NCBI RefSeq assembly: GCF_902832845.1
Contig: NZ_CADFDB010000005.1
Span: 1-64,000, forward strand
DNA length: 64,000 bases
Direction: 5' to 3'
Source of the DNA: Burkholderia metallica
GTDB taxonomy: Bacteria; Pseudomonadota; Gammaproteobacteria; Burkholderiales; Burkholderiaceae
The notes under the pieces are model-generated. The model made no database searches, was not told the DNA's origin, and worked only from the letters and a program-made list of their open reading frames with translations. The position numbers were made by a program, and so were the translations under genes. Shown in pieces: positions 56,276-64,000 of the stretch; the first letter of the stretch is position 1; each line of letters starts with the position of its first letter.

Positions 56276-56350
56276 TGGTGGGCGGTACTGGGATCGAACC
56301 AGTGACCCCTGCCGTGTGAAGGCAGTGCTCTACCGCTGAGCTAACCGCCC
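56276..56350 (-). tRNA. tRNA-Val (anticodon CAC)
   Basis: Minus strand: acceptor GGGCGGT with ACCGCCC, discriminator A, encoded CCA. D-arm AGCTCAGCGGTAGAGC, anticodon stem CTGCC/GGCAG with loop TTCACAC giving anticodon CAC, and T-arm GGTTCGATCC. 75 nt including CCA. Confidence 0.96.
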
Positions 56351-56411
56351 AAAGAAGCTAAAATTATGTCAGGGCTTTGAGGGTCTGTAAAGCCCTTTCT
56401 GCAAATATTTT

Positions 56412-56597
56412 TCAAGGCCGCGCAAATTTCCGTCGGCCGGCCGTCGACGGCTCGACGAGATCGAGGATCGAGCCGTCGCGCTTAAGCGTCGCGAGCACGA
56501 TACCCGGATTGATCGACATCGCGCCGGTGGCGCGGCGCAGTGAATGATGACCTTCGTCACGCACTATTGCTTCCGGCGTCGCCGCATGCCGATTCAC
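56412..56597 (-). CDS. Possible 61-residue protein coupled to LysR gene
   Basis: GTG 56597 overlaps the stop of the LysR gene (GTGA). The frame has chromosome-like codon bias. The product is basic and soluble with SINPGIVLATLKRDGSILDLVE in the middle and the ending RRKFARP. I do not recognise it. The overlap supports translation, but this could also be a fortuitous open frame. Confidence 0.35.
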   Translation of the reverse strand: MNRHAATPEAIVRDEGHHSLRRATGAMSINPGIVLATLKRDGSILDLVEPSTAGRRKFARP

Positions 56598-57496
56598 CTC
56601 GCCAGCGCGGGCAGCGCGTCGATCGACGCACGTACGTAGTCGGCGAAGCGCAGCGCGACCGGTTCGGCGGTGCCGCTGCGCTTCAGCGCGAGCGTGCGCG
56701 ATTCGAGCGACGCATCCTTCAGCGGCCGGAACGCGAGCCGCTCGCTCTTCACCTGCTGCAGCACGCGCGGCACGAGCGCGATGCCCATCCCGAATTCGAT
56801 CATCGACAGGATCGTCTGCCACAGCCGCGCCTCGTGCCGGATCACGGGGCTGAAGCCGGCGTTCACGCACTGCGCGATGATCAGGTCGTGATAGTGCGGC
56901 GCCGCTTCGCGCGGGAACAGGATGAACGGTTCCGCGGCCAGCGCGGCGAGCGCGACCTGCCTGCGCCGCGCGAGCGGATGCGCGGCCGGCAGGCAGCACA
57001 CGAACGGTTCCGCATAGACGGGTGCCGACTCGACATCGGGCGGGAAGTGGCCCCAGTGCGCGTAACCGAGGTCGATCTGGCCGCGCTGGATCGCCTGCAC
57101 CTGCGCGTGCGTATTCATTTCGCTCAGCACGACCTCGACACCGGGGTAGTCGGCCTCGAAGCGCCGCACGGCATCGGGCAGCCCGCGATACAGCATGGAA
57201 TGAACGAAGCCGATCCGCAGCCGGCCCGCGAGACCGGACGCGGAGCGCACCGTCAGGCGTTCGGCTTCGGCTGCCTGCATCAGCAACCTGCGGGCTTCGC
57301 CGAGCAGCACCTGGCCCGCGTTGGTCAGCGCGACGGTCTTGTTGGCGCGCGAGAACAGTTGCACGCCGAGCGCGTCCTCGAACTTGCGGATGTCGAAACT
57401 CAGCGCCGGCTGCGAGATGAACAGGCGCTTCGCCGCGCGCCCGAAATGCAGTTCCTCGGCGACCGCCACGAAGTAGCGCAACTGCCTCAGTTCCAT
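56594..57496 (-). CDS. LysR-family regulator of the acyl-CoA dehydrogenase operon
   Basis: A 300-residue regulator of the BenM/CatM-like group. The N-terminal MELRQLRYFVAVAEELHFGRAAKRLFISQPALSFDIRKFEDALGVQLFSR is a standard HTH. The ligand domain has LRIGFVHSMLYRGLPDAVRRFEADYPGVEV and MIEFGMGIALVPRVL. ATG 57496 is preferred over 57520. Divergent from the acyl-CoA dehydrogenase gene at 57671; an 11-bp inverted repeat lies between them. Confidence 0.92.
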   Translation of the reverse strand: MELRQLRYFVAVAEELHFGRAAKRLFISQPALSFDIRKFEDALGVQLFSRANKTVALTNAGQVLLGEARRLLMQAAEAERLTVRSASGLAGRLRIGFVHSMLYRGLPDAVRRFEADYPGVEVVLSEMNTHAQVQAIQRGQIDLGYAHWGHFPPDVESAPVYAEPFVCCLPAAHPLARRRQVALAALAAEPFILFPREAAPHYHDLIIAQCVNAGFSPVIRHEARLWQTILSMIEFGMGIALVPRVLQQVKSERLAFRPLKDASLESRTLALKRSGTAEPVALRFADYVRASIDALPALAR

Positions 57497-57518
57497 GGTG
57501 TCTCCTTCCGGCCTCGGC

Positions 57519-57573
57519 ATCGATAAGCGATATCTATCGTACCGGATAAATCCTGTATTGGACGCTTATCGAT
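57519..57573. promoter_or_regulatory. 11-bp inverted repeat in LysR / acyl-CoA dehydrogenase intergenic region
   Basis: ATCGATAAGCG at 57519-57529 and CGCTTATCGAT at 57563-57573 are exact reverse complements, 33 bases apart. TATCTATCG and GGATAAATCC lie between. The spacing and position suit binding of a LysR tetramer controlling both directions. Confidence 0.65.
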
Positions 57574-57670
57574 CGCGCGCCTACGCTCTGCGGAAGGCTT
57601 TGCACGGGACTGGCCGGGCGCGGCGGCGCCGCCCACCAGCCGACGTGCAGGCAACTCAGGAGACGCACGC

Positions 57671-59422
57671 ATGCACGACACCGCTCGCACGCCGGACGCC
57701 GGCGCATCCAACATCCCCGACAGCCGGGGCATCGATTTCTTCACGGCCGATCCCGACCTCGGCGCGTTGCTGAAGCTGCATCTCGGCGCTGCCCGATACG
57801 CGGAACTCGAACCGCAGTTGCGCGCGCTCGGCGCCCGCGTGTCGGGCGAACTCGACGAATGGGCATCGCGCGCGGACAAGCACCCGCCCGTGCTCGAGCA
57901 CCGCAACCGGCGCGGCGAGGCGCTGCAGCGGATCGACAAGGATCCCGCGTATGTCGCGCTCGAACGCGTCGCATATTCCGAACTCGGGCTCGCGGCGCTG
58001 AGCCACGGCGCCGAATCCGTTCCGCCGCTCGTCAAGTACGCGCTGACGTTCCTGTTCGTGCAGGCGGAATTCGGGTTGTGCTGCCCGGTCAGCATGACCG
58101 ACTCGCTCACGCGCACGCTGCGCCGCTTCGGCGATCCGGCGCTCGTCGCGCGCTACCTGCCGATGCTGGCGTCGCGCGATTTCGACACGCTTTACCAGGG
58201 CGCGATGTTCATGACCGAGCAGGCGGCGGGTTCCGACGTCGGCCGCATCGCGACGCGCGCGACGCGCGAGACGGACGCACACGGCGAGACCGTGTGGCGC
58301 CTGACCGGCGACAAGTGGTTCTGCTCGAACGCGGACGCCGATCTCGCGATGGTGCTCGCGCGGCCCGACGGCGCGCCGGCCGGCATCAAGGGCCTGGCGC
58401 TGTTCCTGCTGCCGAAGACGCTGCCGGACGGTACGCGCAACCGCTACCGGATCGTGCGCCTGAAGGACAAGCTCGGCAGCCGTTCGATGGCGAGCGGCGA
58501 GATCGCGCTCGAAGGCGCGCAGGCATACCTGATCGGCGAGATCGGCCGCGGCTTTCACCAGATGGCCGACATGATCAACATGTCGCGGCTGTCGAACGGC
58601 GTACGCGCGGCCGGGCTGATGCGGCGCGCGCTGAACGAAGCGCTGCACGTCGCCGCGCACCGCGAGGCGTTCGGCCGCAAGCTGATCGAGATGCCGCTGA
58701 TGCAGCGCCAGTTGCTGAAGATGCTGCTGCCGGCCGAGGCCGCGCGCGCGATGTTCATGCAGATCGCGATGCTGCTGCCGCAGGCCGATGCGGGCGACGA
58801 ACAGGCCGCGCGCTGCGTGCGCATTCTGACGCCGCTGATCAAGTTCCGCGCGTGCCGCGATGCGCGGCGCGTGACGGGCGATGCGATGGAAGTGCGCGGC
58901 GGCACCGGCTACATCGAGGAGTGGAGCGATGCACGCATCGTGCGCGATGCGCATCTCGGCTCGATCTGGGAGGGCACGAGCAACATCGTCGCGCTCGACG
59001 TCGCGCGGGCCGCGCAGCGCGAACAGGCGCTCGATGCGCTGCGCGCGTTTCTCGGCGACCGCCTCGGCGCGGCGCCGCTGCCCGATGCGAGCCGTGCGGC
59101 GCTGCGTCGCATCCTCGCGCGTGCATGCGACGCGCTCGCACGGGTCGCGGCCGAAGGCGACGACGCACGCGTGCGGCAGGCCGCGTCCGCGCTGTACTAC
59201 GCGAGCGCGGCCGTGCTGATGGCGTGCGAGGGCGTGCGGCTCGCACCGGATTTCCGGCGTCTCGCGCTCGCGCACCTGATCGTGCGCCACAAGCTGCTGC
59301 CGGTCGATCCGCTCGCGCCGGCATCGCGCGACGACGGATCGGCCGCATGCGACGCGCTGCTGCGCAACACGCCGATCGCGCTCGATACCGCGCTCGACCT
59401 GCTGCCGGAGGTCGAACGATGA
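57671..59422 (+). CDS. Acyl-CoA dehydrogenase (AidB-like subgroup)
   Basis: A 583-residue flavoenzyme, longer than the ~380 of classical members and close to the AidB/ACAD-like type. The FAD/substrate-binding MFMTEQAAGSDVGRIATRA lies near residue 180, then GSRSMASGEIALEGAQAYLIG, the VRGGTGYIEEWSDARIVRDAHLGSIWEGTSNIVALD block, and a C-terminal helical extension. First gene of an operon with a CoA-transferase and an MHS transporter. The likely task is alpha,beta-dehydrogenation of a CoA ester of an imported acid. Confidence 0.9.
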   Translation: MHDTARTPDAGASNIPDSRGIDFFTADPDLGALLKLHLGAARYAELEPQLRALGARVSGELDEWASRADKHPPVLEHRNRRGEALQRIDKDPAYVALERVAYSELGLAALSHGAESVPPLVKYALTFLFVQAEFGLCCPVSMTDSLTRTLRRFGDPALVARYLPMLASRDFDTLYQGAMFMTEQAAGSDVGRIATRATRETDAHGETVWRLTGDKWFCSNADADLAMVLARPDGAPAGIKGLALFLLPKTLPDGTRNRYRIVRLKDKLGSRSMASGEIALEGAQAYLIGEIGRGFHQMADMINMSRLSNGVRAAGLMRRALNEALHVAAHREAFGRKLIEMPLMQRQLLKMLLPAEAARAMFMQIAMLLPQADAGDEQAARCVRILTPLIKFRACRDARRVTGDAMEVRGGTGYIEEWSDARIVRDAHLGSIWEGTSNIVALDVARAAQREQALDALRAFLGDRLGAAPLPDASRAALRRILARACDALARVAAEGDDARVRQAASALYYASAAVLMACEGVRLAPDFRRLALAHLIVRHKLLPVDPLAPASRDDGSAACDALLRNTPIALDTALDLLPEVER

Positions 59423-60621
59423 GCACGACGCGTGGCGCACTGGACGGCCTGAAGGTCGTCGACCTGAGCCGCGTGCTCGGCGGCCCGTACTGCACGCAGG
59501 CGCTCGCCGACCACGGTGCGACGGTGATCAAGATCGAGCCGCCGGCCGGCGACGAGACACGCGGCTGGGGGCCGCCGTTCGCCGGCGATACCGCGTGGTA
59601 CTTCATGGGCGTGAATCGCAACAAGGAAGGGCTGGCGCTCGACCTGTCGCGCGACGAAGGGCGCGCGATCCTGTGGCGCCTGCTCGAAGAGGCCGACGTG
59701 CTCGTCGAGAATTTCAAGCCCGGCACGCTCGCGCGCTGGGGGATGGACTACGCACGCGATCTGCAGCCGCGCCTGCCGCGCCTGATTCACTGCGCGGTGA
59801 CGGGCTTCGGCGCGGACGGCCCGCTCGGCGGGCTGCCCGGCTACGACGCGGTGATCCAGGCGATGGCCGGGCTGATGAGCGTCAACGGCGAGCGCGACGG
59901 CGACGCGACGCGCATCGGCCTGCCGATCGTCGACATGGTCACGGGGCTCAACGCGCTCGCGGGCATCCTGCTGGCGCTCGCGGAGCGCGAGAAGAGCGGG
60001 CGCGGGCAGTCGATCGACATCGCGCTGTACGACTGCGGCGTGTCGCTGCTGCATCCGCACCTGCCGAACTTCTTCGGCGCCGGGCGCGTGCCGGAGCGCA
60101 GCGGCAACGCGCATCCGAACATCGCGCCGTACGACAGCTACCGCACGGCGACCGTGCCGATCTTCCTCGCGGTCGGCAACGACCGGCAGTTCGCGCGGCT
60201 CGTCGCGCATCTCGGCGTGCCGGCGCTCGCCGGCGATCCACGCTTCATCGACAACCGCAGCCGCTGCGCGCACCGGCCCGAGCTGAAGGCGGAACTGGAA
60301 GCACGGCTCGCCGCGCACGCGTGCGAGCCGCTCGCGCGCGATCTGATGGCCGCCGGCGTGCCGTGCGGACCGGTGCGCACGGTGGCCGACGTCGCGCACG
60401 ATCCGCATGCGCTGCACCGGAACCTTTTCGTCGAGCTCGGCGCGTATCGCGGCACCGCGTCGCCGGTGAAGCTGTCGCGTACGCCGGCGACCTACCGGCG
60501 CGCGCCGCCCGCGCTCGGCGGCGACACGCGCGCGGTGCTCGATCGCCTCGGCGTCGATCCCGCGCTCCAGCAGCAATTGCTCGACGCCGGCGTGCTGAAG
60601 GCCGCGCCGGAGCCGACCTGA
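59419..60621 (+). CDS. CaiB/BaiF family CoA-transferase
   Basis: A 400-residue class III CoA-transferase. It has LKVVDLSRVLGGPYCTQALADHGATVIKIEPPAGDETRGWGPPF, the NRNKEGLALDLSRDEG stretch, FGADGPLGGLPGYDAVIQAMAGLMSVNG and RNLFVELG near the end. Its ATG overlaps the dehydrogenase stop (ATGA). It should move CoA onto the acid taken up by the next gene's product. Confidence 0.92.
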   Translation: MSTTRGALDGLKVVDLSRVLGGPYCTQALADHGATVIKIEPPAGDETRGWGPPFAGDTAWYFMGVNRNKEGLALDLSRDEGRAILWRLLEEADVLVENFKPGTLARWGMDYARDLQPRLPRLIHCAVTGFGADGPLGGLPGYDAVIQAMAGLMSVNGERDGDATRIGLPIVDMVTGLNALAGILLALAEREKSGRGQSIDIALYDCGVSLLHPHLPNFFGAGRVPERSGNAHPNIAPYDSYRTATVPIFLAVGNDRQFARLVAHLGVPALAGDPRFIDNRSRCAHRPELKAELEARLAAHACEPLARDLMAAGVPCGPVRTVADVAHDPHALHRNLFVELGAYRGTASPVKLSRTPATYRRAPPALGGDTRAVLDRLGVDPALQQQLLDAGVLKAAPEPT

Positions 60622-60772
60622 CCGTTCGACGGAGTCGGCAGGCGCGCTTCCGTTGCCGCTACGACTCGACACGGCGCAACGCAGCGCAAACCCGCCAGCC
60701 GGCGGCGCAAGGCCGGCCAACCGGCCACGCGCGCGACAGTCGCGCCGCCGATCACGAAAAATGGAGACATCG

Positions 60773-62188
60773 ATGAGCCGTCCGCAATCCCCGTCCGCCG
60801 CGCAGCAGCCGCGGCCCGGCCGCGCCGCCTTCGCGGCGTTCGTCGGCACCACGATCGAGTGGTACGACTTCTATATCTACGGTACCGCCGCGGCGCTCGT
60901 GTTCGGCAAGGTGTTCTTTTCGAGCACGATGGACCCCGGCGTCGCGACGCTGCTTGCGTTCGTCACGTTCTGGGCCGGCTTCGCCGCGCGGCCGCTCGGC
61001 GGCATCGTGTTCGGGCACCTCGGCGATCGCGTCGGCCGAAAGACCGCGCTCGTGATCACGCTGGTGATGATGGGCCTCGCGACGACCGGCATCGGCCTGC
61101 TGCCCGGCTATGCGCAGATCGGCGTGTGGGCGCCGGCCGGCCTCGTCGTGCTGCGCGTGCTGCAGGGCGTCGCGGTCGGCGGCGAGTGGGGCGGCGCGGT
61201 GCTGATCGCGAGCGAGAACGCACCGAAGCATCGCAGCATCCTGTATGCGGCGTTCGCGCAGCAGGGCTCGCCCACCGGCAACCTGCTGGCCACGGCCGCG
61301 TTCTTCGCGTTGAGCGCGCTGCCGACCCCGTCGTTCCTGATGTGGGGCTGGCGCATTCCGTTCCTGCTGTCGGCCGTGCTCGTGATCATCGGCATGGTGA
61401 TCCGGCTGCGGCTCGAGGAGTCGATCGACATGCAGCGCGTGCTCGCGCGCAAGCGCACGGTGAAGCTGCCGCTGCGCGACGTCGTGCGCGATCACTGGGT
61501 GGTCGTGCTGCTCGCGGCGGGCACGCTGCCGGTGATCAACGTCACGTATTTCCGCAGCACGTTCGCGCTGTCGTGGGCGACCAAGACGCTCGGCTACGCG
61601 CAGGGCACGTTCCTCGGCATCCTGTCGATCTCGCTCGTCGTGCAGTTCCTGATGCAGCCGGTCGGCGCGTGGTTCGTGTCGAAGGTCGACATGCGCCGCG
61701 CGATGTGCTGGATCCTGATCCCGGAAATCGTGCTGATGCCCGTGATGTTCCATGCGCTCGCGACGCGCTCCTACTGGGTGGCCGTCGCGGGCATGTGCAT
61801 CTCGACGATTCCGTCGGCGATGTTCTACGGCGCGGTCGGCGGCGTGCTCGCGCGCGTGTTTCCGGCGAACATCCGCTATACGGGCCTGTCGCTCGCATAT
61901 CAGCTGAGCGCGCTCGTCGTCGGCGGCGGCACGCCGGTGCTCGCGCAGGCGATCCTGAACGCGACCGGCAGCATCGTCGGCGTCGCGATCGCGTCGGGGC
62001 TCTATGCGCTCGTGTCGCTCGCATGCATGCTCGCGCTGCTCAATCGCACCGGCTACCGCGCGGACGAACTGTCGAGCGCCGAGCGCAGCGATGCGCTCGA
62101 ATGGGGTACGGAAGGCGCCGTCGCCGACACCCCGGCCGGCGCGGCCGCGTCGCCGGACGATCGCGGCGCGCTGAAGCCGGCGGGTTGA
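60773..62188 (+). CDS. MFS transporter, metabolite:H+ symporter (MHS) family
   Basis: A 471-residue inner-membrane permease with 12 hydrophobic segments. Signatures are FVGTTIEWYDFYIYGTAAALVFGKVFF in helix 1, GIVFGHLGDRVGRKTALVITLVMMG, and VLRVLQGVAVGGEWGGAVLIASENAP, as in ShiA/KgtP/ProP-type symporters. ATG 60773 has GGAG upstream. It probably imports the organic acid handled by the CoA-transferase and dehydrogenase. The gap of 151 bp from the CoA-transferase gene shows no terminator. Confidence 0.92.
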   Translation: MSRPQSPSAAQQPRPGRAAFAAFVGTTIEWYDFYIYGTAAALVFGKVFFSSTMDPGVATLLAFVTFWAGFAARPLGGIVFGHLGDRVGRKTALVITLVMMGLATTGIGLLPGYAQIGVWAPAGLVVLRVLQGVAVGGEWGGAVLIASENAPKHRSILYAAFAQQGSPTGNLLATAAFFALSALPTPSFLMWGWRIPFLLSAVLVIIGMVIRLRLEESIDMQRVLARKRTVKLPLRDVVRDHWVVVLLAAGTLPVINVTYFRSTFALSWATKTLGYAQGTFLGILSISLVVQFLMQPVGAWFVSKVDMRRAMCWILIPEIVLMPVMFHALATRSYWVAVAGMCISTIPSAMFYGAVGGVLARVFPANIRYTGLSLAYQLSALVVGGGTPVLAQAILNATGSIVGVAIASGLYALVSLACMLALLNRTGYRADELSSAERSDALEWGTEGAVADTPAGAAASPDDRGALKPAG

Positions 62189-62274
62189 ATCGGGCGGCCG
62201 ATGTGACCGGTCGGCCCGGCGGTGTCGAGTGCGGCGGCCGCGTCGCATCGCACCGATTCGGATGCGCCAAAGGC

Positions 62275-62306
62275 AAACGGCACCGTGCGATGACACGGTG
62301 CCGTTT
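62275..62306. terminator. Bidirectional terminator between MHS transporter and yggX
   Basis: AAACGGCACCGTG and CACGGTGCCGTTT pair perfectly around CGATGA. It stands between convergent genes; T tracts are weak on both sides but A/T ends give short U runs. Confidence 0.8.
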
Positions 62307-62364
62307 GTCGTTTGCCGTTTCCCCGCGACGAGACCGGCGCGGCCGGCCGTCGCGAACGACGCGG

Positions 62365-62640
62365 TCAGCCTTCGGTCGGCGGCACGTAGCCGGACGCCTG
62401 GTCCGCGCCGTCGCCGAAGAAGTATTTCTCGGTCTGCTTCATCAGGTACTGGCGCGCGCGCGGGTCGGCCATGTTCAGGCGGTTTTCGTTGATCAGCATC
62501 GTCTGCTGCTTGAGCCAGCCTTGCCACGCTTCCTTCGAGACGCTCTCGTAAATGCGCTTGCCGAGTTCGCCCGGCAGCGGCGGGAAATCGAGGCCTTCGG
62601 CTTCCTTGCCGAGCTTCGCGCATTGAATCATTCGAGCCAT
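62365..62640 (-). CDS. yggX: Fe(2+)-trafficking / oxidative damage protection protein YggX
   Basis: A 91-residue cytosolic protein. Features are [55 protein letters not shown], with the single conserved Cys7, and the C-terminal [12 protein letters not shown]. The family protects Fe-S enzymes and limits oxidative damage. It lies 49 bp after argA on the same strand, possibly in one transcript. Confidence 0.96.
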
Positions 62641-62689
62641 CGTGTACTTCTCCTGTAATCGGACGGGGGGAGGGCAGTCGTGCCGGTGC

Positions 62690-64000
62690 TCAGAGCTGTT
62701 TCATCAGCACGAGCGACTTGCGCTGCCAGTTATAGAGTTTGCGGCGGTCTTCCGGCAGGTCGTCGACGCTGACCTTGACGAAGCCGCGCTTGAGGAACCA
62801 GTGCTCGGTGCGCGTCGTGAGCACGAAGATGTGCGTGAGGCCGCGCGCGCGGGCACGCTGTTCGATGCGCTTGAGCAGGCGTTCGCCGTCGCCCGAGCCC
62901 TGCGCTTCCGGTGCGACCGTCAGGCACGCCATCTCGCCGATCTTCTCCTGCTGGTACGGGTACAGCGCCGCGCAGCCGAACAGCACGCCATCGTGCTCGA
63001 TCACCGAGAAGTGGTCGATGTCGCGTTCGATCTGGTGGCGGCCGCGGCGCACCAGCGTGCCGTCGGATTCGAGCGGCTCGATCAGCGACAGGATGCCGCC
63101 AACGTCGTCCGGCGTCGCTTCGCGCAGGCTTTCGAGGTTCTCGTACGAGATCATCGTGCCGACGCCGTCGTGCAGGAACAGTTCGAGCAGCATGCTGCCG
63201 TCGAGCGACTGCGGGATCAGGTGGGCACGGGTCACGCCGCCTCGGCACGCGCGGATCGCGTGCTTCAGGAAGAACGCGTCGTCGCCCTGCACGTTGCCGG
63301 AATCGAGCAGCTCGGCGGCTGCGTCGAGCGACATTTCGCGCACCAGCCCGCCTTCGTCGTCGACGATGCCGGGCGCTTCCGTCAGGAAGATGATCTTGTC
63401 GGCGCGCAGCGCGATCGCGGCGGCCGACGCGACGTCTTCCATCGACAGGTTGAACGCTTCGCCGGTCGGCGAGAACCCGAGCGGCGACAGCAGCACGAGC
63501 TTGCGGCTCGCGAGCGAATGACGGATCGATTCGGCGTCGATCTTGCGCACGATGCCCGTGTGCGCGAAATCGACCCCGTCGAGAATCCCCACCGGCCGTG
63601 CGGTCACGAAGTTGCCCGACACGACGCTGATGTGCGCGTGCGCCATCGGCGAGTTCGGCAGACCCTGGCTGATCGCGGCCTCGATGTCGAGACGCACTTC
63701 GCCGGCCGCTTCCTTCGCGGATTCGAGCGCGCGCGCATCGGTGATGCGCAGCCCGTGCGAAAACTCGGATTCGACACCATGCAGGCTCAGCTGCTCCTCG
63801 ACCTGCGGGCGCGAGCCGTGCACGAGCACGATCTGGATGCCCATTGCCTGCAGCAGCGCGATGTCGGACACGAGCGCGTTCAGCAGCCCCTGCTGCACCA
63901 CTTCGCCGCCGAACCCCACGACGAACGTGCTGTTGCGGAACTTGTGGATATAGGGGGCGACGGAACGCATCCAGTCGACGAACTGCGCGTGGCTGGCGGC
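62690..64000 (-). CDS. argA: N-acetylglutamate synthase, 5' end outside window
   Basis: First enzyme of arginine synthesis: acetyl-CoA + glutamate gives N-acetylglutamate. The visible part (436 codons) has the amino-acid-kinase-like regulatory domain, with [43 protein letters not shown], followed by a C-terminal GNAT domain ([29 protein letters not shown]). The frame stays open to the window end, and the ten extra residues before MRSVAPYI ([10 protein letters not shown]) look like the normal protein, so the start is beyond 64000. Confidence 0.96.

Overview
The window looks like a chromosomal segment of a Burkholderia species, most probably of the Burkholderia cepacia complex. The evidence is very high GC with strong G/C third-position bias, a hut operon of the hutF/hutG type next to hutC, a bifunctional CysN/CysC, a fused AAK-GNAT ArgA, and an orphan VgrG/Tle3 type VI secretion cluster. 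Species assignment is inference; no rRNA or other marker gene is present. Both ends cut a gene: acs at the left and argA at the right.

Layout. 1-4.1 kb: 3' part of acetyl-CoA synthetase, then a two-gene sodium/solute symporter (DUF4212 + SSS), probably an acetate or short-acid uptake and activation unit. 4.2-7.5 kb: two exported small proteins, a tRNA-Ser(GGA), a LysE-type exporter and an unknown protein. 7.7-16.0 kb: a T6SS accessory island with vgrG, a Tle3-type lipase effector, a DUF2875 (Tla3-like) protein, PAAR and a second DUF2875 protein. 16.4-21.0 kb: a five-gene TelA/vWA/DUF475/TerD tellurite-stress cluster. 21.1-28.1 kb: a HAD phosphatase, a fatty acid desaturase divergent from an AraC regulator, a lactonase-MFS pair probably for sugar acids, and a LuxR-type regulator.

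28.2-38.2 kb: the most intriguing part. cysD and cysNC make PAPS. Divergent from them are DUF1214, a PAPS-dependent-looking sulfotransferase, an SDR and a DHH phosphoesterase. A SnoaL-like/SRPBCC pair and a photolyase follow. A perfect 19-bp inverted repeat lies between the divergent transcripts, and a related element lies upstream of the SRPBCC gene. I read this as a dedicated sulfation locus for an unknown small molecule.

38.2-43.2 kb: an MFS transporter with a coupled 38-residue membrane microprotein, a LysR regulator, an alpha/beta hydrolase, an Sfp-type phosphopantetheinyl transferase and the truncated remnant of a glutamate/aspartate binding protein. 43.3-51.7 kb: the complete histidine utilisation operon hutH-C-U-D-I-F-G with two palindromic operators and a strong terminator. 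52.3-55.9 kb: a gamma-glutamyl-putrescine type operon (puuD, puuA, aminotransferase). 56.3 kb: tRNA-Val(CAC). 56.4-62.2 kb: a LysR regulator divergent from an acyl-CoA dehydrogenase / CoA-transferase / MHS transporter operon. 62.3-64 kb: yggX and argA.

Several units end in glutamate (hut) or make and use glutamate conjugates (puu), and argA channels glutamate into arginine, so the right third is mostly nitrogen metabolism. Starts quoted below were chosen from Shine-Dalgarno position, signal peptides, overlaps and family N-termini as read by eye; no database search was run.
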